DNA of 53,977 nt from CALARM01 sp964431735 (GCA_964431735.1 CAYSLJ010000024.1:1-53977); one strand, 5' to 3'. Shown: positions 1-8,979, counted from the stretch's first letter. Program-made: numbers and translations. The notes: generated from the letters alone by a model not told the origin.

Positions 1-104
1 AGCCTGCCAGGCAGAAGCTTTTTATGGGTACCCTTTTACCTGTTACGGTACTTAGGACTGTAACAAAAATAACTCTGGTAAATTGTTGGAACAATCAGTA
101 TCCT

Positions 105-134
105 CGCGTCACGAGTTACGCGTTACGCGTCACG
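105..134. repeat. CGTNACG heptamer array
   Basis: Four consecutive 7-bp units (CGTCACG, AGTTACG, CGTTACG, CGTCACG) preceded by CG. It lies in the 353-base gene-free left edge and belongs to the heptamer family found throughout the window. Confidence 0.85.
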
Positions 135-212
135 ATATAAACTGTAAATATGATGCAGTTATTTCCTGACAACTCCTTAGTGGAGGGAGCAGTCACCATT
201 ATGAGGTGAGTC

Positions 213-243
213 GTAGGGTCGAACCAATGTGTTCGCCCGGTAC
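213..243. repeat. GTAGGG...CGCCC hairpin repeat, copy 1
   Basis: Imperfect palindrome beginning GTAGGGTCGAAC and ending GTTCGCCCGGTAC. A related copy, also ending CGCCCGGTAC on its own strand, is at 3956-3990. It looks like a dispersed intergenic hairpin repeat. The rest of 1-353 shows no gene. Confidence 0.6.
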
Positions 244-278
244 TGATGAAAATACAAATCACATATTACGAAACCACC

Positions 279-306
279 TGTGACGCGTAACGCGTTACAC
301 GTCACG
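279..306. repeat. CGTNACG heptamer array, palindromic
   Basis: Units GTGACG, CGTAACG, CGTTACA and CGTCACG form a nearly perfect 28-bp palindrome, because CGTAACG is the reverse complement of CGTTACG. It directly follows the terminator of the lipoprotein gene. Confidence 0.85.
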
Positions 307-310
307 AATA

Positions 311-345
311 ATAAAAGGCACCCCACATAAAAGGTGCCTTTCAGT
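311..345 (-). terminator. Rho-independent terminator of the lipoprotein gene
   Basis: On the minus strand a perfect 9-bp stem (AAAGGCACC at 341-333, GGTGCCTTT at 322-314) with a 10-base loop is followed by a T-rich tail. It sits 9 bases after the stop codon of the 354-1964 gene. Confidence 0.9.
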
Positions 346-353
346 TAAAAAAT

Positions 354-1964
354 TTATTTCACGACAACAACATCCATAGGTTTACCTTTTGGGAAAGGTA
401 AAGTGCTTCCCATTACCGAATTGCTTGCCAGATTTATCATTGTAATGGTATCTGAACCACTGTTTGCCACGTAGGCCATTTTGCCGTCTCTGGATATGGA
501 TATGCCTATCGGGTCTTTTCCCATGGGAAGAGTGCCTATTACAGAATTAGTCATAGTATCTATGACAGAAACAGTTCCTCCGTTACCGCTCCCTTTGTTG
601 GTAACAAGAGCCCTTTTACCGTCAGGAGTAATGGCAACCCTTACAGGAGAAAAATCAGTCTGTATTGTGGCAATAACCTGTTTTGTTCCAGTATCTACAA
701 CAGACACATTACCGGAATTCTGGTTTGCCACATAGACTTTTTTCCCGTCAGGCGTTACAGCAACACCGAAAGGATTCTGTCCTACAGTTACATGGTACAT
801 AACAGAATTACTTGTAGTATCGATACAGACAATCTCTCCTCCTGTCTGTGTGCCGAGTGTCGCATAAGCTCTTGTGCCGTTTCTGAGTGTTCCTATACCC
901 CAGGGCTGTCCTATACCTCCGTCTTTCATTCTTCCGAGAGGAATATTTTTTAAGAAAGCCATAGAACCGCCGGCACAGTCTATTACAGCCACTGCTGGTT
1001 CTCCTGCCGCAAGGGCACAGAAGAGTCTTGCACCGGAATTTCCTACTGCTATGTCATTGACCATATACTGCCCCATGGCAAGCTGGCCAATGACAGCATT
1101 GTTTGCATTTGTATTCATAGCAGTTATATTATTTGCACTGTCTGCAATATAAAGTATACCGTTATCACTGACATCCATATAGAGAGGAAGAACACCGGGG
1201 TTCCATTCTATAATACTGGAAGGTTTTCTCGATCCTGAATTTACTATGGTAATATTATTTTTCTTGTTCTTTGAAAATTGCTGGTAAGCCATAAGATTTT
1301 CAGGACTCGGAGGAGGTAAGGTGTTATTATATGCTTCTGCAAGGGGATCTGCGCCTTTAAGATAGGCTACATAACTGACTGCCGGATCTGTTTGAGATAT
1401 ATCGATGCCGGAGGTGGAATTCCCCCCCCAGTTTCCTGCCGGATTGGTCTGGCTTCCATCTATATTCATACCGCCCTGATACTGATTACCATACGGATTT
1501 GCATCACTTATTCCCGCATGAGCCACATAAAGGGTATGAACAAGAGACGGATCAACAACTGCCTGGTTTTGAATATCAGTAATTTTAGTAGTATTTGTAG
1601 GGCCTGCAGTTTCCCCTACAGCACGAAAATCTACTACAAGAGATCTGCTCTGCCCTTTCTGGACTGTAACATTTTTCTGCTGTGTCTGATAGCCGGTCAT
1701 AAAGAAAGTAACAGTGTAATTGCCCGGTTCCAGTTCACTCAGGAAAAAAGCTCCTGTTGCATCTGTATAAGTAGTTTTATCTGTTCCCTGTATGGAAACC
1801 TGTACTCCTTCAATACCTTTAAACTGATTGTCCTGAACAATACCTCCGATGCTTCCCAGGGAGAATTCTTCAGGCATGGAATAAAAACATCCGCCAAGGG
1901 ATAAAAGTAACAGTAACATTACACAGGTCAGGACATATTTTATCATATATTTTGCCTTTAACAA
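354..1964 (-). CDS. Lipoprotein with carboxypeptidase-regulatory-like domain and YVTN beta-propeller
   Basis: 536 residues. The N terminus is a lipoprotein signal: a Leu-rich stretch ends in LGGC, so Cys26 would be lipidated. Residues about 40-112 form an immunoglobulin-like CarboxypepD_reg domain. The C-terminal half carries YVTN-type propeller repeats, visible as KVYVANQ, RALVTNK and MAYVANS, each preceded by a TPDGK-like turn. I chose the TTG at 1964 because AGGAGG lies 8 bases upstream; the GTG at 1973 overlaps that site and the ATG at 1946 is too far from it. It is probably anchored in the outer membrane or periplasm. The ligand is unknown. It is the last gene of the block and has its own terminator. 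Confidence 0.85.
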   Translation of the reverse strand: MLKAKYMIKYVLTCVMLLLLLSLGGCFYSMPEEFSLGSIGGIVQDNQFKGIEGVQVSIQGTDKTTYTDATGAFFLSELEPGNYTVTFFMTGYQTQQKNVTVQKGQSRSLVVDFRAVGETAGPTNTTKITDIQNQAVVDPSLVHTLYVAHAGISDANPYGNQYQGGMNIDGSQTNPAGNWGGNSTSGIDISQTDPAVSYVAYLKGADPLAEAYNNTLPPPSPENLMAYQQFSKNKKNNITIVNSGSRKPSSIIEWNPGVLPLYMDVSDNGILYIADSANNITAMNTNANNAVIGQLAMGQYMVNDIAVGNSGARLFCALAAGEPAVAVIDCAGGSMAFLKNIPLGRMKDGGIGQPWGIGTLRNGTRAYATLGTQTGGEIVCIDTTSNSVMYHVTVGQNPFGVAVTPDGKKVYVANQNSGNVSVVDTGTKQVIATIQTDFSPVRVAITPDGKRALVTNKGSGNGGTVSVIDTMTNSVIGTLPMGKDPIGISISRDGKMAYVANSGSDTITMINLASNSVMGSTLPFPKGKPMDVVVVK

Positions 1965-2024
1965 GGCAGTCACCTCCTAAAAAATCTACTACAATATTAT
2001 TGGGCGTCATGTTGTCTGTAATAT

Positions 2025-2294
2025 TCAAGAAAAAAGGGATTTATCATCACATGTTTCTTCTTCATCGGATTTCCATTCCTCCCAGAAGGGACATGTTGTT
2101 CCTCTTCCATCTTTTCCGTCTGTTTCCAGAAGAAGGGGTTCCATGAGATAATCTTCTCTTACAGTCCAGTCTCTTAAGGTACATCGAAAAACAAGATATT
2201 CGCTATCGAGAAGTCCCGGGAATTCATGCCCCTGTTCAAGGAGTTCCAGATATTTACATGTGGCGCAAACCTTTATCTTTTTGACACTTATCAC
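2025..2294 (-). CDS. Small Cys-motif protein of unknown function
   Basis: 89 residues, not recognised. Four cysteines (CATC near residue 10, FRC and TCPFW further on) suggest a small zinc- or iron-binding fold. There is no signal peptide, so it is probably cytoplasmic. The GTG at 2294 is the only plausible start before the first CxxC. It has no separate ribosome-binding site, and an extended -10 box lies 9 bases upstream, so translation may be leaderless. It is followed 51 bases later by the lipoprotein gene on the same strand. Confidence 0.6.
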   Translation of the reverse strand: MISVKKIKVCATCKYLELLEQGHEFPGLLDSEYLVFRCTLRDWTVREDYLMEPLLLETDGKDGRGTTCPFWEEWKSDEEETCDDKSLFS

Positions 2295-2303
2295 CCCTGT
2301 TTA

Positions 2304-2312
2304 ATTATAGCA
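2304..2312 (-). promoter_or_regulatory. Candidate extended -10 promoter for the small Cys-motif gene
   Basis: On the minus strand TGCTATAAT (extended -10) lies so that transcription would begin about 3 bases before the GTG at 2294. The -35 region (TTTACT, 16-base spacer) is weak. Confidence 0.4.
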
Positions 2313-2356
2313 AAAATACGGAAAAAGTAAAGATGAGAAGGTAAGGTGAATGACAA

Positions 2357-3271
2357 TCAATAATCACCAATAATCTCTTCAATACCGCTATGATTAACCC
2401 TTTCCTGTGTCCAGTAATCTATATAAACTCCCTGATTGTTTATCATCGTGGCAGTCTGCCATTTATTATCGGGAGACATTATTCTTACCATCATATCCCC
2501 TCCGTTAAAGGTCCAGTGTCTTCCGTCGGGGTAATAGTGTTCTATTCTGACACCCTGGCGGGTTTTAATATGAAATACATCTTCCGGCCTGTCCCATGAA
2601 CAATCTATAATAAACCATATAACCTGCCATATATTTCCTGACGGGAGATAACCCTGATGAACGCCGACAGCTGAATCATTTGGCAATCCGAAGGCCAGAC
2701 AGTAACCGTATTTTTTTGCGAGATTATATAATTCTCCTTCTTTACCCGGTTCAATATGGAGAGTTGTTACAATATTTCTGGCAAGGCCGTAACCTGCCGG
2801 GTGATTTCTGTCATAGGTGAGATATTCGCCCAGTTCGTCTGCTCCGGCAGAAAAGCCTGCCGTCATAAGTCCTCTGTCCTGTCTTTCATGGAGTATTCTT
2901 CTGAAAAGGCCTCTATCATTATAAAATTTTTCTCCCAGTCCATTATATCGTGCAAATCCGATAAAGCTCTCACCTCCGCCGAGAACCACCACCTGTGATG
3001 ACCGGAGCCATCGAAAAAATAAATCTACATCTTCTTTTCTTAAATTTTCACTCCAGTAAAATGTATAATGCTTAAGCCCATGGGGTTTAAACTGTTCATA
3101 ATAAGAGCTGAATTTACTGTAATCAATATGTTGATTGAACAGTTCTTCAGACATAGAAAGATGGAATATGGTTTTGTTATCGGGATTCTCCAGTGCTCGT
3201 TTAATTATAAACTCCCTGTGAATATATTCACATCTGTCATGTGATGAATAAACCAGTGCTGTCGGTCTCAT
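2357..3271 (-). CDS. Peptidase S51 family protein (cyanophycinase / dipeptidase E-like)
   Basis: 304 residues, cytoplasmic. The class I glutamine-amidotransferase-like fold of family S51 is recognised from GGGE at 98-101 and the nucleophile elbow GFSAGA with Ser141. Family members cleave Asp-containing dipeptides or cyanophycin. The substrate here is not clear: no cyanophycin synthetase gene is in the window, and the C-terminal 60 residues (rich in Trp and Tyr) look lineage-specific. The ATG at 3271 has AAAGGA 7-8 bases upstream. It is separated from the upstream YqgF-like gene by 220 bases of repeats. Confidence 0.75.
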   Translation of the reverse strand: MRPTALVYSSHDRCEYIHREFIIKRALENPDNKTIFHLSMSEELFNQHIDYSKFSSYYEQFKPHGLKHYTFYWSENLRKEDVDLFFRWLRSSQVVVLGGGESFIGFARYNGLGEKFYNDRGLFRRILHERQDRGLMTAGFSAGADELGEYLTYDRNHPAGYGLARNIVTTLHIEPGKEGELYNLAKKYGYCLAFGLPNDSAVGVHQGYLPSGNIWQVIWFIIDCSWDRPEDVFHIKTRQGVRIEHYYPDGRHWTFNGGDMMVRIMSPDNKWQTATMINNQGVYIDYWTQERVNHSGIEEIIGDY

Positions 3272-3293
3272 AAAAATATCCTTTCTTTATTTA

Positions 3294-3356
3294 GTGAGTG
3301 GTGAAAAGTGAAAAGTGAAAAGTGAGTAGTAAGTGGTGAGTGATGAAGCGTGAGTA
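3294..3356. repeat. GTGARTA-type heptamer array
   Basis: Nine consecutive 7-bp units: GTGAGTG, three GTGAAAA, GTGAGTA, GTAAGTG, GTGAGTG, ATGAAGC, GTGAGTA. It begins 22 bases upstream of the S51 peptidase start. Confidence 0.9.
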
Positions 3357-3507
3357 AAAAACCGGCAATCTACTGCTCACTTTTATATGAGAATCGTCAC
3401 GTGTAACGCGTGACAGGAGGAACAAATTCTCATTCTTCGTTGTAACCGAAACGGTCATGGCCGTTAGTGAGTAGTGAGTAAAAACCGGCAATCTACTGCT
3501 CACTTTC
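3350..3507. repeat. Composite repeat: direct repeats around a heptamer array and a 46-bp unique module
   Basis: A segment of about 33 bp (GTGAGTA, A-run, CCGGCAATCTACTGCTCACT) occurs at 3350-3383 and again at 3474-3507, differing only by one A near its centre and at the final base. Between them lie a CGTNACG array (3395-3415) and a unique stretch (3417-3462) that recurs at 40032-40078. The second direct repeat runs into the YqgF-like gene and provides its stop codon. Confidence 0.85.
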
Positions 3508-3903
3508 TAAAAATCTCTCACCAAGGATAATGGCTGCATAATCATCATATGGTACCGGAGGCACAAGAAGCCCCCGGGGAATAAGTATTTTGAATCCTTC
3601 AGGTGGATTTTCAATAAAATATCTTTTTCTTGCAAGTTCTGTTGTCAAATGTTCATCTACAGAAACAATACCTTTATCACTTTTAACAGAAGAGAGTTTT
3701 TTCCCAATCTCAGAACAGGCAGTTCTGTCTCCGAGAACAATACAATAAATTTTATAGGGAGAGATTATATGATTCAATTCATCGAGAAAATTATCAGTCA
3801 GGATTACTTTATGATAAATGACACCTTTATGGCTGCTTAAGATGGCAACTCCGCATTTTTCTCTTCCCGGATCTATGGAAAGAATTATTTTTTCATCCTT
3901 CAC
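3493..3903 (-). CDS. YqgF-fold (RNase H-like) nuclease, RuvX-like
   Basis: 136 residues. The N-terminal SIDPGREKCGVAI carries the catalytic Asp11 of the YqgF/RuvX RNase H fold, a family involved in pre-16S rRNA processing or resolvase-like cleavage. VDEH near residue 85 and DDYAA near 120 fit the other acidic positions. It resembles the second, cyanobacterial-type YqgF paralogue more than classical RuvX. The neighbour is the DUF3084 gene, a pairing I associate with cyanobacteria. The last residues (ESEQ) and the TAG stop lie inside a dispersed repeat, so the C terminus may have been remodelled. Confidence 0.75.
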   Translation of the reverse strand: MKDEKIILSIDPGREKCGVAILSSHKGVIYHKVILTDNFLDELNHIISPYKIYCIVLGDRTACSEIGKKLSSVKSDKGIVSVDEHLTTELARKRYFIENPPEGFKILIPRGLLVPPVPYDDYAAIILGERFLESEQ

Positions 3904-3924
3904 TCTTAAACCTGCACTTTCAAT

Positions 3925-4017
3925 CGTGATGTGTGAGGCGTGAGGTGTGTTTTTACCGGTACCGGGCGGTCTCCCTGTGGTCGCCCCTACTCTTCACTTT
4001 TCACTCTTCACGACTCA
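3925..4017. repeat. Composite repeat: two heptamer arrays around a hairpin repeat
   Basis: 3925-3949 holds CGTGATG, TGTGAGG, CGTGAGG, TGTG. 3956-3990 is the second GTAGGG...CGCCCGGTACC hairpin repeat (minus orientation). 3990-4017 holds CTCTTCA/CTTTTCA units. The array abuts the TAA stop of the DUF3084 gene. Confidence 0.8.
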
Positions 4018-5001
4018 TTATTTCACCAAATCTTTTTCAATCTTAAACTTCAAAGGCCCCAGTGTCCATATATTTTCAGTAGCAATAATCCTTACACTGA
4101 CATTACCTGAGCAGGATTTTATCTGATCACATATATCCCACATATCAGGTATAGGTATGTCTACGCCGAGCCCTACGTTAGGATCAGGAACCATTCCTTT
4201 AGCTATAGCTGTAGCACTTAACTTATCAAACAAAATCGTCATATGTTCCAATATATGTTTCCTGGCTGTAGTTGCATCAATAATTCCCTCCGTAATTACT
4301 TCTCCTTTACGAAAAATCAATTTATTATCCTGAGAAGTAAAACCAACAATAAGATCATCGCCGAGGAATATATTTGCGAAGGAATACATACAGACTACGC
4401 GGTCATTATTTACATTTTTAAGATAGGTAATAAATTCTCCGGAATTAAAAAAGATTATAGTTCTACCATTTAAATCTTCCGGTGTTTTTAATCCGCGGGA
4501 CATAACTATTCTGGCAAGTTCATCATTTTTATTATAAAATTCCACTGCTACCTTTTTTTTCATTTTTTCAAAAGTACTTATTATTTCTTTTTCTGACGTA
4601 TGTTTCTTTATAACGCCATAAGCAAGTGGCTGGGTAGCTTCAAAAACCATAGGGTAAATACTGACTCTCTCCTTTATGTCTCCTATCCTCTTTTCAAGAT
4701 CATATAAAACCTGTTCCAGTTGTGTCTTTCTTTCTTCCAGATTGTATATATCCTGCTGTATCTTCTCAAGACCGAGTAAAGCAATTTTTGCCTGATTGGA
4801 AAAAAGAAGAAGAATTAAAAGAGTTACAATTGTAATTAAAACACCTGTTCCTACTGCAATAACCTTCGAAGTCTTACGCGGTCTTATACCGAAGGCAGTA
4901 AGTTTCATCTTACCGGCTTTATGTCCCATGTAATCACCTACATAGGAAATAACGCCGCTAAGAACTAAGAGCATAAAGATTCTAAAAAATGCATCTAACA
5001 T
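4018..5001 (-). CDS. DUF3084 membrane protein
   Basis: 327 residues. Two N-terminal transmembrane helices (about 5-25 and 46-68) enclose a short loop with GIRPRKT. A coiled coil (about 75-115) and a soluble C-terminal domain follow. This arrangement, the RPR motif and the downstream SNQAKIALLG match DUF3084, known mainly from cyanobacteria and without an assigned biochemical role. It lies 13 bases after lptG and before the YqgF-like gene, which suggests a role in the envelope or a link to LPS export, but that is inference. The ATG at 5001 is preceded by a GGCGGTG-type site. Confidence 0.75.
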   Translation of the reverse strand: MLDAFFRIFMLLVLSGVISYVGDYMGHKAGKMKLTAFGIRPRKTSKVIAVGTGVLITIVTLLILLLFSNQAKIALLGLEKIQQDIYNLEERKTQLEQVLYDLEKRIGDIKERVSIYPMVFEATQPLAYGVIKKHTSEKEIISTFEKMKKKVAVEFYNKNDELARIVMSRGLKTPEDLNGRTIIFFNSGEFITYLKNVNNDRVVCMYSFANIFLGDDLIVGFTSQDNKLIFRKGEVITEGIIDATTARKHILEHMTILFDKLSATAIAKGMVPDPNVGLGVDIPIPDMWDICDQIKSCSGNVSVRIIATENIWTLGPLKFKIEKDLVK

Positions 5002-5014
5002 ATAAACACCGCCT

Positions 5015-6154
5015 TTAGCCAGCAGCCTTTTTTATAAGATAGAAGCCGACGGAACCAAAAATTATATTGGGCATCCAGCAGGCAATAAAAGGAGGTAAAA
5101 CATTAAAATTTCCAATAGTAGCAAAGGTTACCATCATAATATAATAGAAAAAGATAATAACCAGAGAAACACCGAATCCTACAGAAGAAGAACTTCTATG
5201 GGGACGTAACCCGAAAGGAACGCCAATCATAGCAAAAACCACACAGGCAAAAGGAGCGGAAAACTTGGCATGGTACTGCACTTCAAGCCAGTGATAATCA
5301 AGATTCATTTTCCTGTCTCTGTCTATTCTTTCCTTTATTTCTCTGCTGCTCATCTCTTCGGGAAACTTCTGTGTATTTGATATATCCATAGGAGATTTTT
5401 TCACACTCATAGTAGTCCGTTTAAAACTTATAAGAGAATTTACTTTCCCATCTTCATCATAGGAATAGGTTTTGCCTCCTATAAGAGACCACGAATTATA
5501 TTCCCATAATGCTTTATCTGCATAGGTCACCCTTACAGGCTGTTTCCCCATATATTCGTTTACTACCACGTCTTCCATAATACCTTCTTTTAAGCTGTAT
5601 TTTTTCGCATAAATGATTCTCTCTATGCCGTCTTCAGAGGTTTCTCTTATAACAAGATTGGAACTCATCTCCTGAAGTTTCTGCCTGGCAAGAACATCAA
5701 CGACGATCTTCCTTGCTTCATAACTGGAATTGGGAACAATAAATTCATTAAATAAAAGAGAAAGAACAGTAAGACCGAAAGCCATCAATAAAACAGGTAT
5801 AATCAACCGGTATAAGCTTATGCCATGAGCTCTGAAAGCTATTATTTCACAATCTGACGAAAGTCTTCCGAAAGCAAGCAAAGAAGCAAGAAGAATTGAC
5901 ATGGGAAGAGTATAAATAAGTATTTGAGGAAGACTGTTAAAGAGAAATTTCATGGCCACACCGACCGACGCATCTGCTTCTGTAATTAATTTGGCCATCT
6001 GAAAAAAGAGACCACATGAAACATAGAGAAGAGTAAAAGCAGAAAGGCCGAAAAAGAAGGGCCCCGTAAGTTCATTTACAATATATCTGTCTAGAAGAGT
6101 AAGATTAAGTATATATTTTTTAGAGATTATACTGTTCTTAACATTTAATGTCAT
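5015..6154 (-). CDS. lptG: LPS export permease, LptF/LptG family
   Basis: 379 residues. Three N-terminal membrane segments, a periplasmic jellyroll-type domain (about 150-280) and three C-terminal segments follow the LptF/LptG plan. The conserved coupling-helix region reads FGRLSSDCEIIAFRAHGIS, and PFACVVFAMIGVPFG marks the later transmembrane part. With LptB and LptC it would extract lipopolysaccharide from the inner membrane. Only one permease gene is here, so it may act as a homodimer or its partner lies elsewhere. The start at 6154 follows AAGGTG. It is separated from lptB by 11 bases. Confidence 0.9.
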   Translation of the reverse strand: MTLNVKNSIISKKYILNLTLLDRYIVNELTGPFFFGLSAFTLLYVSCGLFFQMAKLITEADASVGVAMKFLFNSLPQILIYTLPMSILLASLLAFGRLSSDCEIIAFRAHGISLYRLIIPVLLMAFGLTVLSLLFNEFIVPNSSYEARKIVVDVLARQKLQEMSSNLVIRETSEDGIERIIYAKKYSLKEGIMEDVVVNEYMGKQPVRVTYADKALWEYNSWSLIGGKTYSYDEDGKVNSLISFKRTTMSVKKSPMDISNTQKFPEEMSSREIKERIDRDRKMNLDYHWLEVQYHAKFSAPFACVVFAMIGVPFGLRPHRSSSSVGFGVSLVIIFFYYIMMVTFATIGNFNVLPPFIACWMPNIIFGSVGFYLIKKAAG

Positions 6155-6165
6155 AATAATACACC

Positions 6166-6903
6166 TTATTTCAGAGTGGAAGTATCCATATAAAAACCTT
6201 CTCCGAGATAAAACTTTTTGGCAACAGGATTATTTGCCACCTCTTCGGAAGTACCTGAAATCAATATGGTTCCATCTCTTATTATATACGCTCTATCGGT
6301 AATTGCAAGGGTTTCCCTTACACTGTGATCGGTAATTAATATACCTATACCTCTTTCTTTAAGATGAGAAATTATTTCCTGAATATCTGCTACAGCAATG
6401 GGGTCTACTCCTGTAAAAGGTTCATCGAGCAGTAAAAAAGAAGGATTTGTTGCAATTGCCCTTGCAAGTTCAAGACGCCGTCTTTCTCCGCCTGAAAGGG
6501 TAAAAGCAGGTTGATCCACAAGATGGGCAATAGAAAATTCCTCAAGGAGATCTTTTAATTTTTCTTCTTTTTCTTCCCTGGAAAAGGGATAATTTTCCCA
6601 TACAATCATAACATTATCCCTTACAGTTAATTTTCTAAATATGGAAGATTCCTGTGGCAAATAACCTATACCTTTTCTTGCTCTCTGATACATAGGAAGT
6701 CTGGTAATATCTTCATCTTCAAGAAGAACTCTGCCGGACTGGGGTTTTATAAGGCCTACAATCATATAAAAGGAAGTAGTTTTACCTGCGCCGTTAGGGC
6801 CTAAAAGCCCTACAACTTCTCCTGTAAACACATCGAAAGAAACTCCGTCCACAACCTTTCTGCCTTTATAGGTTTTCACTAAACTTTCTACTTTTATCTG
6901 CAC
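6166..6903 (-). CDS. lptB: LPS export ABC transporter ATPase LptB
   Basis: 245 residues. Walker A GPNGAGKTT at 35-43, Q-loop GYLPQESS, signature LSGGERRR, Walker B LLLDEPFTGVDP and a switch His in TDHS are all intact. The C-terminal LptB-type stretch (TDRAYII...YLGEGF) separates it from generic ABC ATPases. It powers LPS extraction by the LptG permease. The GTG start at 6903 directly follows the TAA of lptC (6904-6906), with GAGGGG upstream inside lptC, so translation is probably coupled. Confidence 0.93.
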   Translation of the reverse strand: MQIKVESLVKTYKGRKVVDGVSFDVFTGEVVGLLGPNGAGKTTSFYMIVGLIKPQSGRVLLEDEDITRLPMYQRARKGIGYLPQESSIFRKLTVRDNVMIVWENYPFSREEKEEKLKDLLEEFSIAHLVDQPAFTLSGGERRRLELARAIATNPSFLLLDEPFTGVDPIAVADIQEIISHLKERGIGILITDHSVRETLAITDRAYIIRDGTILISGTSEEVANNPVAKKFYLGEGFYMDTSTLK

Positions 6904-7500
6904 TTATTTCCCCTCTTTTCCTTTGAGTTTTACTGTTAATATAACATTTTCATCCATAGTATAGGTATCAAAATTAATGTCACCTTTCATTCTGTCTGCT
7001 TCTGCCAGGTTAACACCCTGGGCAAGTTTTATATTGCCTTCACCTACGGAGAGCTTTTCATTACTTTTCCAGTACAGACTGTCTGCTTCCAGCATTTCTC
7101 CGCTCAGAGATCTGGCAAAAACCTTATCTTTAAAATTTATAATCTTACTCTTTATATCCATATCGGCAGCACCTGACTCTACTGTAAATACTTCCACTTT
7201 CTTTTCATAAAAATAACACTTAACACCGGTAAGATGAGCTATTTGCACATGTTCTTCCATGTTTACAGTGTCTGCATAGATTTTATATCTGCAATCATTT
7301 CCGTAAGTCGTCTCAAAAGTAAACTGTTCAACTGCAATACTTCTGCCGCCATCAGGTGTTTCCTGAGTGGAAGGAGCAGACATATTTCCTGTTTCAGATA
7401 CGCCTGAAAAAAGAGACCCCAGTCCTGTACCTATTATAAACAGTAATAATGAATAAATAAACAGGTAAATTTTATTTTTTTTAAAACTTAATATTTTCAT
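6904..7500 (-). CDS. lptC: LptC-family periplasmic LPS transport protein
   Basis: 198 residues. One N-terminal membrane anchor (about 10-30) precedes a periplasmic domain whose repeated beta-strand pattern (YKIYADTV, VKCYFYEK, INFKDKVFARS, DSLYWKS, GNIKLAQGV) fits the OstA/LptA/LptC beta-jellyroll. It would pass LPS from LptBG to the periplasmic bridge. No lptA or lptD is seen nearby. Identity rests on fold pattern and position before lptB. Confidence 0.8.
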   Translation of the reverse strand: MKILSFKKNKIYLFIYSLLLFIIGTGLGSLFSGVSETGNMSAPSTQETPDGGRSIAVEQFTFETTYGNDCRYKIYADTVNMEEHVQIAHLTGVKCYFYEKKVEVFTVESGAADMDIKSKIINFKDKVFARSLSGEMLEADSLYWKSNEKLSVGEGNIKLAQGVNLAEADRMKGDINFDTYTMDENVILTVKLKGKEGK

Positions 7501-7509
7501 ATACTTCTA

Positions 7510-8979
7510 TTAATATAAATACTTTGCGAATTCTTCCGGATTATTTTCCACTAACTTTTCCGTTATAAGCTCTCCATCTTTTGTATAAAACTTATCTTCG
7601 AAATGTTTTAATCTTTTTGCATAATCCCTGATTGCCCTGTCCATCATATGAGCATTCGTCCCGTAGGTTATCCTTGAACCTATGGCATTATAGAACATTC
7701 TCTTAAAAGTATAAAACTTTTTATTTGCTTCTGCCAGAGCAGATTGAAGAGTGCTCGGTTTCATAAGAGACGGAAAAAATACTGAATGCTGACAGTCAAA
7801 ATATCTCCAGTTAGTATTAAATATCCTGTGTTCATCATTTATCTGCCTGTATACATCTGACCCCGGAAGAGGTGTTAATATCCACATCTGCATGGTAGTA
7901 AGACCGGAATCTATGGCAAAATCCACCGTTTTTTCAATAGTTTCTTTAGTATCAACATCAGACCCCACGACAAACATGCCATTTATCTTAATATTAAACT
8001 TCTTTCCCTGTTCTACGGTAAATTTAATATCTTCTATGGATTGACTCTTATTCCAGTTATTAAGAGTATTCTGATTGATTGATTCATAACCTAAATGGAC
8101 TATTCTGAATCTCGCATCCCGAAGGAGGGTAAGAAATTCATCGTCTTTAAAGGAATCTATTTTTAACTGTACCGTAAAACCTATATGTTCAGGGAATTTT
8201 TCATTAATAATTTTTCTCAAGAATTCTTTTGCTCTTGGCATGTTAATAGTCAGATTATCATCCGATATACCGATGGTTTTATATATGGAAACATCCTTTG
8301 CTGCCAGTTTAATATCTTCCATACAATCATCCAGATCTCTGTATCTCATCTGCCGTCCTGCAATCTTTATAACGGTACAGTATCGACAGTTATAAGGACA
8401 GCCTCTGGAAGTATATACATTGGTAAAATAAGTATATTTAGAGATAAGACCCTTTTTGGCATCATCCGCACCTTTTATAAGAGAAAAATCAGGAGAAATC
8501 TTCAAATAGTCATCCTTGAATTCTCTGTCTTCATTGTGGATTATATCGCCATTTTTTCTGAAAGAAAGACCCTTTATAGCTTCCAGCGATTTATTATTAT
8601 TTATTGCTTCTATTAATTCTATAAGAGTTTCTTCCCCTTCCCTTCTTACGACATAATCGGCATGAGACAGACCTTCTTCCGGGAGGAACGTGGCATGAGG
8701 GCCTCCAAGGACAACTATTTTATTATGTTTTTTCAGACTGTCTGCATATTTATATCCTACAGGAGACGTATTTGTCAGTGACGATATACCTATGAGATCA
8801 TATTTAAGCAATTGTTTTATGCCTGGTTTTTTTATTTTGTCATTATATATATCTATTTCATAACCTTTACTTTTAAGTATACGTCCGATTATAGGAATTC
8901 CGACTCTGGGCGAAACAAAAGAAGAGTAAATATTCGGTATATCGGTATGGGTTTCAATAAGTGCTACTTTTTTAATCAT
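7510..8979 (-). CDS. B12-binding radical SAM protein
   Basis: 489 residues. The N-terminal cobalamin-binding-type Rossmann domain includes LGGPHATFLP at 91-100. The radical SAM core has the cluster motif with Cys194, Cys198 and Cys201 (CPYNCRYC). Such enzymes methylate or rearrange unreactive carbons, for example in lipids or cofactors. The C-terminal 100 residues are not diagnostic. It sits between lptC (10 bases away) and an LpxB-related gene, so a role in modifying an envelope lipid or glycan is a reasonable inference. GGAGG precedes the ATG by a rather long 13 bases. Confidence 0.8.
   Translation of the reverse strand: MIKKVALIETHTDIPNIYSSFVSPRVGIPIIGRILKSKGYEIDIYNDKIKKPGIKQLLKYDLIGISSLTNTSPVGYKYADSLKKHNKIVVLGGPHATFLPEEGLSHADYVVRREGEETLIELIEAINNNKSLEAIKGLSFRKNGDIIHNEDREFKDDYLKISPDFSLIKGADDAKKGLISKYTYFTNVYTSRGCPYNCRYCTVIKIAGRQMRYRDLDDCMEDIKLAAKDVSIYKTIGISDDNLTINMPRAKEFLRKIINEKFPEHIGFTVQLKIDSFKDDEFLTLLRDARFRIVHLGYESINQNTLNNWNKSQSIEDIKFTVEQGKKFNIKINGMFVVGSDVDTKETIEKTVDFAIDSGLTTMQMWILTPLPGSDVYRQINDEHRIFNTNWRYFDCQHSVFFPSLMKPSTLQSALAEANKKFYTFKRMFYNAIGSRITYGTNAHMMDRAIRDYAKRLKHFEDKFYTKDGELITEKLVENNPEEFAKYLY

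Noticed and set aside
1392..1904. Plus-strand 170-residue frame inside the lipoprotein gene
   Set aside because: Antisense shadow; the minus frame has a lipobox, domains and a ribosome-binding site.
3291..3503. 70-residue open frame on the minus strand
   Set aside because: It translates heptamer arrays and the dispersed module; the same false peptide appears at 39838-40113.
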